64,000 bases of DNA from Magnaporthiopsis rhizophila. Lineage: Eukaryota; Ascomycota; Sordariomycetes; Magnaporthales; Magnaporthaceae. The notes below the pieces were generated by a model that was given only the letters and a program-made list of their open reading frames with translations, was not told where the DNA came from and searched no databases. The translations under genes were made by a program, and so were the position numbers. The stretch covers positions 434,001 to 498,000 of the forward strand of contig PYSS01000008.1 in assembly GCA_003049465.1 (NCBI GenBank), read 5' to 3'. Positions 57,101-64,000 of this stretch are shown piece by piece. The first letter of the stretch is position 1. Each line of letters begins with the position of its first letter.

Positions 57101-58136
57101 CGAGGCATGGATGGACGAGATCCCGGGCTCTGGTGGCGGCGGCGGAGGCGGAGGCCCCAGCACCGGCCGCGGGGGTGGAACGGCCGCCCACGACGGCGGT
57201 GCTCGCTACCACGGGATCGGAAACGACGACGACGACTGGGACATTGAGAGGGCGTCGGAGCGGAGATTGGTGCAGGTCATGTTCACGGTGCCTAGAGAGC
57301 CCCTGCGCGTGGTCAACGCCGAGATAGAGAGGGAGGAGGAGGTCGAGATCATGGACACGGAGAAGGAGGACGAGGACGACGACAGCGGCGGTGCCGACCT
57401 CGGGGGCGACCTCGGGGACCGCGGCCTACTGAAGAAAACACCGTCCGGCTCGCCATCCTCTGCAAAAGAGAAAGGCACTCGCGCGGCCGGCCTCAGCTCC
57501 GCCTCGGACAGCGGCAACAGAAAGGGCAGCGCCGGCACCCGTCTCCTACCTCCCCTTGTCAACGACAGCGAGGACTGGGACCCGTTCTGGGACTACGGAT
57601 CGGCCAGCGCGAACCTGAGAGGCGGGTCGGGCGGCAGCGGCGGTGTGCTGGCCCGGCTAACGCCTGACCTGGTGCGCGTGCCCAGGACATCAGAGGCCAA
57701 CGACGAGACGCCGGGCAAAAGCAGCATCATCATTGTTCACGACACCAGCGCCATGGACGACGATGAGAACGATGAGAACAGGAACAACAACGACGACGAC
57801 AACAATAGAATGATGCCCCAATACGACAGGGCAGACACTCCCGCGGGCCAGTCGGAAGGGAGCGAATACAACGGCGGCGACGAGAAGCGGTTCTCGAGGT
57901 CGACACTGGCGTCGACGACGGCGTCCGACTTCCTCTCGGTGCACAACCGGAGGCCATCGACCGACTCGCGCTTCTCGACCGACTCCGGGACGCCACACAT
58001 CATCATGACGGCCGAGGCCGTCCGGCTCAAGCGGCCGCCGACCATCGGGCGGGTGCTGGAGATGGTGGAGCGGATCGAGGAGGAGGAGACGCGGAGCACC
58101 AGCAGGAACAGCAGCCCCCTCCGGCGCTCATCATGA
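54102..58136 (+). CDS. kelch-like single-pass membrane protein with long disordered tail
   Basis: Intronless, 1344 residues from the first ATG of the frame (54102). Residues about 22-42 are a hydrophobic signal sequence (WVFVLILLSLTSTATAA). The extracellular part to about residue 465 has beta-propeller/kelch character (IYVYGGMCPW, SGHTAILSGDGNSIVVLGGW, GHGATLLPGNVMMVYGGY) and several N-glycosylation sequons. A single helix at about 484-503 (GVGIGGAAAIVVGILWW) precedes a basic stop-transfer RRYKRNHRR. The remaining 830 residues are Ser/Gly/Pro/Asp-rich and probably disordered, with an Asn run (about 890) and a basic-aromatic patch RRSWLGSFRRVF near 945. The last segment, IGRVLEMVERIEEEETRS, may be a short helix. 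Such proteins occur widely in filamentous ascomycetes as predicted surface receptors; ligand and partners are unknown. Confidence 0.85.
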   Translation: MLSTSNLGSDAPSVSAAATTRRTLAWVFVLILLSLTSTATAAPPSVLPYIPTTILLPGSTGSHDGKNDNSIAYIFAPTPSSVDLLALDISTTVRASSLRTQTITSGLPFLSGGERKAHTTAFAPAFIGNNTIGAYVGRCWPGADKPALWTLPLSDSTTSSIWSSRGPPVTGGNSTAGVPSFLGGALSFSAQVAPTVSPASIYVYGGMCPWANTTGSTWTRAAAYSNQMLKLGQPPNAAYNVSPIISKGPPVANAGFSLTPLTPSIANRSGIITQSINSVLLGGHTQAAFINMSGAAIWSLPEEVWSFVSIKQPSSAPTELTLRKDGKKERRELPTDVDSRSGHTAILSGDGNSIVVLGGWVGDTSRAAEPQLAIIEMGDAFDKWRWKIPSAQPQGPGIFGHGATLLPGNVMMVYGGYSVGPLTNSKLKKRQAGGNVPMFLNLTSMTWSGDYTNPSYDGSSGAGTGPGSSESTPPNNNSRDIGLGVGLGVGIGGAAAIVVGILWWRRYKRNHRRNSAVRALAQDANLFLPDEDEMAERAGGPSYAWGTARGPSGPSDWYTGGPDPFVRGSRSLGYESLRGARGPGGPSYPPPMAMRKGVNPRSARGLYVQAPGGPDNGGSPRAGGGMLGSGNIHPIYEADEDGEADFGLPASMGPDSKDMETSSDPFMTPTSTTGEKGVLGNASAPPRSTTPSPEGINSIGGGAPLPQDPEVQDWVSDIDNTDAVLAAHIGPHSTTTTRVAATAPMLPPLTVAPLNLTGGSASRRSPTRRPSVRSNRRNSAVSFAAGDDEGGRTASNLSESNRSAFDNFVSRSESVRSRPGTGSGIAALATSVAAAGTARGGGVDDDRRLGSSSGSSSGGVSFNTARSSFAAMQAEGPMLLSGGAGSVSGENTNNSNNNNNNGNKIGLVRGSGGGSLLGGTSPRAEPHDDDGHDDAPGSPSKSKPRRSWLGSFRRVFSNGAGDSSSESSRNESPTSFEGGDYESPDLTGAPSVLSRRKQGREAWMDEIPGSGGGGGGGGPSTGRGGGTAAHDGGARYHGIGNDDDDWDIERASERRLVQVMFTVPREPLRVVNAEIEREEEVEIMDTEKEDEDDDSGGADLGGDLGDRGLLKKTPSGSPSSAKEKGTRAAGLSSASDSGNRKGSAGTRLLPPLVNDSEDWDPFWDYGSASANLRGGSGGSGGVLARLTPDLVRVPRTSEANDETPGKSSIIIVHDTSAMDDDENDENRNNNDDDNNRMMPQYDRADTPAGQSEGSEYNGGDEKRFSRSTLASTTASDFLSVHNRRPSTDSRFSTDSGTPHIIMTAEAVRLKRPPTIGRVLEMVERIEEEETRSTSRNSSPLRRSS

Positions 58137-58706
58137 TGGGTGGGTGTGGCACGGACGGATACAAGCTAGGGGCACAGACAAATCATTGCTTGTTTTTTTT
58201 TTTTTTTCTGTTTTTGTTTTTTCCTCCCCCTTGCTCCGACCGAGGTTCGACCGACCGGCCATCATTGGAAGCTTGGCGACGTGGAACCGCAGACTCGGAG
58301 GGCAAAAAAAAAGGGGGGGGGCTTGATAAGTGAGGGGTTGGGCTTTGGACCAGTGGGCGTTCAGGACCTCACTCCCTTTCGGAAGCAATTCATATTTCTT
58401 TGATGGGCTACAGGACTTCCTCCAGCATTTATTCTCTCTTTATTATTATTGACGTTCGGCCTCAACCATGGGCCGACCTGGCTTTTGGAGCAAAGAGGAG
58501 TGAGTGAGTGAGTGGATTCTCAGCAGGAAGCCGGATTATCACTTTTTATTACAAAGATGTTTTGTAGGATTAGCTTCCAGGCGTTGCCCTCAATGCGTAG
58601 CATACTTTAGGTAGTTCTTGGAATTGGGGGAAAATGGGATCAGAGGACCGTGACATCATCATCTTTGCGGAGCAGCACTTGCTTCCCTGTGGTGGAAGGA
58701 CGCGTG

Positions 58707-58748
<42 letters not shown>

Positions 58749-58843
58749 ACCTATCCGCCCGAGAATGCAGCCATAAGAGATGCAAACATTGTGTGTCGAT
58801 GCCTGTCTAGCGGGATGATGATGATAAGGAAGTAAGAGGGTAC

Positions 58844-58844
58844 N
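58844..58844. other. undetermined base
   Basis: Single N in otherwise finished sequence. Confidence 0.95.
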
Positions 58845-59088
58845 ATCCTCATCTCCCACCCGAACCGAGCACGAAGCGTAGTGCGGGAGGTGCACGGGTG
58901 GACGGGCACCGGTCCCCGGGCGGCGAGATGCGGGGACCCATTATGCCCACATAACTGTGAGCAAAAGGGTTTTTTGGCTGGACAGGGCAGGGCGAGGCGA
59001 GGCAAAGCCGTCGGACATATTTGGGTCCCTGCGATTCGATCGAGATTTCGACAGACCCAGTGAGAGACGCAGAGGCCAATGGTGTTTT

Positions 59089-59222
<134 letters not shown>

Positions 59223-62192
59223 GTTCTTTCCTTTTCTTCTTCTTCTTTCTTTTTTTTTTGGTTCTTTCCTTTTCTTCTTCTTTCTTTTTTTATTGCTCCC
59301 ATGATCAGCATTCGTATGTCCCCCACTCGACATTCAATACGCGCATCAGCCGCCGAGGACCTTCCCTGTGTCCGTCCTTTCTGGCAGCTGCTGCTTTTCA
59401 TGCAACCTGGGACACGAAACAAAGACTTGGACTTGATCATCTGGGGCGTATCTATGCCAATACGCTGAGACCGAGGCAATTATGGGTGGATGGAACACCC
59501 CGTGATATCTGGCAGCTTGGCTTCAATGCCATTCATCAAGCGTCTACCTGGGCATGCACGCCGGTAGATAGAAAAGAAAAGAAAAAGGAAGGTCGTGGAA
59601 TCACAAGGGTTGCAAACCGGAAGCAAAGAATATGGGTGATGAGGGCCTTTGGTTCAGTTCAGACCCTTGCGCAGATCGTTGGAATCACGGAAGAAAGCAG
59701 AGGCGAATGAAAGCCATTGGCTGGAAGTTTTAAGCAAAATGCACCCAACTGGAGCGCAACGTCCTGCTCCTGCGGGTGCCGCTTTCCATCCGTGCTTCTT
59801 GCTGCATGCAGTGTGCTGTGCGTCTTGGATGTGTGGATTGGCCAGGCGCACACTTTTACTGGCTGCCCCATATTGATAACGCCATGTTCTAATCACGACG
59901 ACCAATGGAACCCCCTCGTATTCCATCCGGCTCTTTTTGTTTATCACCATCACCATCACCACCATCATCATCATGGGCGCCCTCCGCAAAAGAGCTCGTA
60001 ATGCACGATGCTATGCATGCACGCCACCACTCATCACCACCACTAACCCCACCACAGCCAAGCGCGTGACTGATAGGTTGGGTTATGCTTTCGCGTCGTC
60101 GAAAAACAAACAGGAATAAAAAAGAAAAGCTTGGCTAGCTCCCCTTTTTGCCGACCGCGTAAACACCCGTAGCCCCGGTTCGGCCATGCCGGGGCTGTGC
60201 CAATTGATTGCGAGATCTCTGCCTATCCGAATTAATAATCTAATCAGCGGGGTGGGAAGGGAATCCATGGCTCCATCCGTGGTGAAGGGACCCAAGTTCG
60301 TATCACAAACCTGAGACGGCTCCCGCGAGTGGCGTGGGTTGTGGGCTGTGGGCGCGCGCGGGGGTCACATTTGTTTCTCAGACGTTTTGTTCGGTTCATT
60401 AAGATCCTTCCTTTCCCGTCCTTTCTTACGCTCTTCCTCTTCCAGGAAATAACTCTCCGGACACGGCGCTCAGATCATGGCGGCGTATCTTTGGTATGCA
60501 TTTCGACTCGTGCGGGTGGGGGCTTGTAATCTTTTTGCACAACTCATCCTCGCCGTCCTGCTGCTTGCGTCACCTCCCGTCCTTCACTGATACCACTTGC
60601 CTTTGACGTTTTTTTCCGCCTCACTCCGTCGAGGTTTATCGCACTCCGCCACCGTACGTGCGTAGCCGTGCATGTGAATTGACTCTTAGAGGGTGGACAT
60701 GAATCTTAGGGCAGTAAATACACTTTGTATCATCGCGCTTGTCTTGGCTTGGTGTTGCGGCTGACCCTGGGACGCTGTCAATTCCTCGGCGAGACTTGAT
60801 AGCGCAAGTCTGTGTGGTCTGTGTACGGTCACCCAACTTGAGACAGCTAGTCTGGTGTTTCTGTTACCCAATTGCAGGAGGGGCCGTAGCCGTTGGCATG
60901 ATGGTCAATCCACTGGACGGAAATCGGTGGACCAAACATCTACGGAACTTCCGCGCCTTTTTTTCTTTTCCCACATGTTCTCAGGAATTCGTATGGACCT
61001 TCAGAAAGCGAAGTCCGGCTCCACGTCAGTGAGCCCGGCAACTCCACCCACACCCGAGTTGACCCCTTATCCTGGTCTTCTGGGGACAAGGGGGACCCTA
61101 GAATGAGGTCTGGCGGACGAGCAACAAACGAAGCAAAACCTACCCGCGCCGCTCGCCCGCGCCCTTGGTAAATGAATGGTCGATGAAAATAACATGAGCC
61201 GTTATGGGAGGCTAAATTGGGCGAAATGGGCGAGGTCCCAAGACGGAGAGACGACTCACGGATGCGACACCTACATGGGTAGGTACCTAGGTAGTTCCTC
61301 AAAAACACCGCCGGGCCAAAACGCTGTGTGAGATTGAGTGCGGTGACACAGGCCGGTTCGGCTGGGCAACGGACGGCGCCTTTTTTTGTTTTCTTGGCTC
61401 AGTGTTTTTTGCCGGCCCTTGGGGCGCGGCGATCCTCATTCCCCTGTTAGGCACCACCGAGGAATGTGCGCTCGAGATTCACACGGAGTTGGCAGCGGCC
61501 TGCAAGGCAACCCATCCATTAGACGGCGTTGCTTGAATAGGAAACCCATGGAGGAGTGCGTGCTTGCTTGGCTGCTTCTCAACCGTCCGCCACCCAAACG
61601 CTACTCCGCCGCACGCAAGCTCTAACATCGGATGTTGACAGCTAGAAGGAAAACGATCTTCAGTTTGTGGCTTTTTGGGCAGCTAATTTTGCGCCCCCTC
61701 ACCCGAAACGCTCAAGCCAGACGACGGCGGGCCAGGACCTGTTTCCTCGACGCATCACCTACGGCTGGCGGTGACGCCATCAACCCGACCTGGTGTTTGT
61801 TTGGGGCCAAGTTCAGCAACAAGGGCAGAGAGTGGTCGCATCTTGCTAGGGCCAGGCACGCGCAGGGGCGCCCACCAGCCGCCGGCCCCATTGCCATCTC
61901 CACTGAGGCCAGAGGAACCGTGTCGGTGCCAGGCCCCGTTGTTTAGCGCGGCCTGCCTGCCAAGCGGGCGCGGTGCAGTGACCGCATTGGCTGCTGCCGC
62001 TCCAAGTCAGACCCAACATGCTCGGCCTCGGGTTCCACCCTTGGGCCTTTTAACCCAAGACAATCACCTCTCTCGGCCTGGTCGTCGTCCCCGTTTCTTT
62101 TCGCCCTTTTTTCCCACTCCACTCACTTCCGGGCCTGCACTCAGCGAACGAGCAGGCTTTGTTGCGGTTGAACCCAGCGCCAGGGGCAAAGT

Positions 62193-62246
62193 TTTTTTCT
62201 TTTTTTTTTCTTCTTTATTTCCTTTTTCCTTTTTCCCCTTTCCTAG
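62193..62246 (+). promoter_or_regulatory. pyrimidine-rich promoter tract of the WSC gene
   Basis: Almost uninterrupted C/T sequence about 560 bases upstream of the WSC start codon. Pyrimidine tracts near transcription starts are common in filamentous-fungal promoters. Confidence 0.35.
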
Positions 62247-62801
62247 TCCTCACTCGTTCTGATTCCGCTTTCGAGTTTTCACCGCGTCCAGCGCTGCCAT
62301 TGGGCTTGCTTCTTGGGTCCCTCGTCCAGTAGGAATCGAGCATCTCGATCTTTCCATCGACTGACCGACCTCACCCGATTTTGCTCCCTCGGGCGTTTCC
62401 CGAAGCTAGCCCGACACCCTCACTGTCGTTTTGCAACGCCTGCACCGCTGCAAAGCCCCGATCCCGACGACAACCTAGCCAACCTCTTCAATACTCGCTT
62501 TCGGAGTCGCCGACCAACAGGCCTTTTAGACGTAGGGCCTCCGACCACTCTGACTGGGCATTTACGCTTTGCCCTAGCCCTCCCGACAGCGCCCCAGCCC
62601 ATTGCCTCAGTCACTCTCCAGAACACCCCTCTACGTGTCGTGATATGGCGGGTGGCTCATAGCCTGATCCATCACGAGATTGGCTTAGTGGGAGCTTCGT
62701 GAGAGCGAGCACTGGGCCACCACGTCCGACATTGCCACCTTTGTGGAACGCCCGCCCATCAACAGTATAGCCCTCTAGAACTACGGCTTGGCACCTTCGC
62801 C

Positions 62802-64000
62802 ATGATTCTGTCGCGGGGACAGCCCACGAGCTGGGCTCTAGCCATGGCCGCTGTCCTCTTTTTCTGGACAAGCCTTGCCGCTGCCCAGCTGATCAGCGTG
62901 GACTACTGCTCTAACATCAACACTGGCACGACGCCGGCGAGTAAGTGCAATAAAAATACTCGGAAAATTGTCGTTCCTCCTGACACAGCGCTAACATGAG
63001 CCCCAACCCCTCAGACTACAGTGACTTCCAATCTCAAGGCCTGTGCCAGGTATTCTGCAGGGATCGCAAGTTCGGGCTCGCGATCGTGAAGCAGAACAAT
63101 TGCTGGTGCTCCAGCATACTTCCAGCCAACGAGATCCAGGTGTCGACGGACAAGTGCAAAAAATCGTGCCCGGGGTTCCCTCCAGACTTCTGCGGAGGTG
63201 ACAGAACCTTTGGGTACATGCGTATCAATGCGAACCCCCTCACCGCCACTGCTGCCTCAGGAGCTGAAGAGACGTTGGTAAGTCGACTGGTTCGATGATG
63301 GGCATGTCTTGATGTATTTCTATGTTCTCTCGCTGTGCTCGACATGTGCTCCTGGGTCCTCTCGCCGTGATCCGCTCTTCTTTGTCATTGCAGGTAACGA
63401 TGGGTCAAGAAAGGACAACCCAAGAGGATGCCCGATTTGACAGTCATTGCCGTGAACACAGGGAAGAAGACCCCAAACGACCTGGCATCCCGACCGGGTC
63501 ACGGTAACAACCTCCCCGTCCTCTTCGTCCACGTCCGAAGACACAGTATGGACCCGCCCTTTGCGTCGTATATGGACATACATCAGCCGCTGGTGACTAT
63601 GGCATTGCAGGCCTTACTGCTATATGTTGGGATTTCTAGTGCATGGTACGGAAGCTGACTGGGGCTGATACTTAGACTACTTCGGCCGGGGGTACGACGA
63701 GGAGGACGACGCAGCTCATCGAGACGGTGACCATAGATGGGGTCATCAAGACGGTCACGGCGCCAGCCAATCCCGACAACACCGACCCATCCGAAGCGAA
63801 TCGGTCAGGCGGCGGAAATGGCGGTGGTCTCGGTGGCGGAGCCATCGCGGGGATAGTGGTGGGCATCTTGGCGATTCTTGCCATCGGCGGCATCGCCGGA
63901 TTCCTAGTGATGCGCCGCAGGAAGGCCAAGGCCGAGGAAGATTACGAGGGCTCCGAGAGCCCCAGGGGCAGCGGAGCAGCCATGGCACACGTGCCCAGGT
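62802..64000 (+). CDS. WSC-domain cell-wall stress sensor (right end cut off)
   Basis: Plasma-membrane sensor-type protein that reports cell-wall strain to the Rho1/cell-wall-integrity pathway in characterised relatives. Exons are 62802..62940, 63015..63277 and 63676..64000 (continues past the window). Intron 1 is 74 bases (GTAAGT...CTCAG, phase 1). A signal peptide spans about residues 1-28. The WSC domain (about 32-125) shows the eight-cysteine pattern: YCSNINTG, GLCQVFC, NNCWCSS, CKKSCPG, DFCGG. The third exon is Thr-rich (TTRRTTQLIETVTIDG), then a Gly-rich stretch, a transmembrane helix (IAGIVVGILAILAIGGIAGFLV) and the basic RRRKAK start of the cytosolic tail. The second intron, as drawn, is 398 bases, long for this genome, and contains an internal TTGCAG|GTAACG junction at 63393/63394. 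Confidence 0.83.

Noticed and set aside
63428..63658. 76-codon frame inside the WSC gene's second intron
   Set aside because: Would not join in phase with the Thr-rich third exon and has no WSC-linker character.

Overview
The window is nuclear DNA from a filamentous ascomycete (Pezizomycotina), most likely a Sordariomycete; the genus cannot be read from it. Evidence: spliceosomal introns of about 70-100 bases with GTRNGT donors and CTAAC-like branch sites, GC-rich coding sequence between 0.4-4.7 kb non-coding stretches rich in pyrimidine tracts and homopolymers, a full-length cytoplasmic dynein heavy chain of filamentous-fungus size, and WSC, Zn2Cys6, senescence-domain and DUF1774-type proteins.

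Layout. 1-3.4 kb: non-coding, with an assembly gap in a poly-A tract. 3.4-4.4 kb (+): secreted feruloyl-esterase/PHB-depolymerase-like enzyme with a TATA box. 5.7-7.5 kb (+): senescence/spartin-domain protein, three exons. 8.7-11.3 kb (+): gamma-tubulin complex component GCP4, whose only intron looks like a GC-AG intron. 11.7-13.3 kb (-): F-box/2EXR-like protein of unknown role. 16.5-19.2 kb (+): FAR1-type zinc-finger protein with a very long Gln/His-rich N-terminal half. 20.6-33.7 kb (+): cytoplasmic dynein 1 heavy chain, 4345 residues. 34.1-36.3 kb (-) and 36.8-38.1 kb (+): Zn2Cys6 transcription factor and FAD/NAD(P) oxidoreductase, divergent across a 519-base promoter that holds a perfect 10-base inverted repeat and a CGG-N4-CCG palindrome. 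42.2-43.1 kb (+): DUF1774-like membrane protein. 43.8-44.4 kb (+): AcpS-type phosphopantetheinyl transferase. 44.8 kb: tRNA-Arg(CCT) with an 8-base intron. 45.4-48.4 kb (-): CSC1/OSCA-type channel, four exons. 51.1-52.6 kb (+): unrecognised protein with a coiled-coil tail. 54.1-58.1 kb (+): kelch-like single-pass membrane protein with a long disordered tail. 62.8 kb to the right edge (+): WSC-domain cell-wall sensor, cut by the window end.

How they fit together. This is ordinary gene-dense core chromosome. There is no transposon, CRISPR array, virus or large biosynthetic cluster that I can support. Two genes share the microtubule system (GCP4 for nucleation, dynein for minus-end transport). 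Three concern the cell surface or membrane stress (CSC1-like channel, kelch membrane protein, WSC sensor). These are probably coincidental neighbours. The best candidate for a local regulatory unit is the divergent transcription-factor/oxidoreductase pair. Splice sites were assigned by eye from reading-frame continuity and consensus signals.
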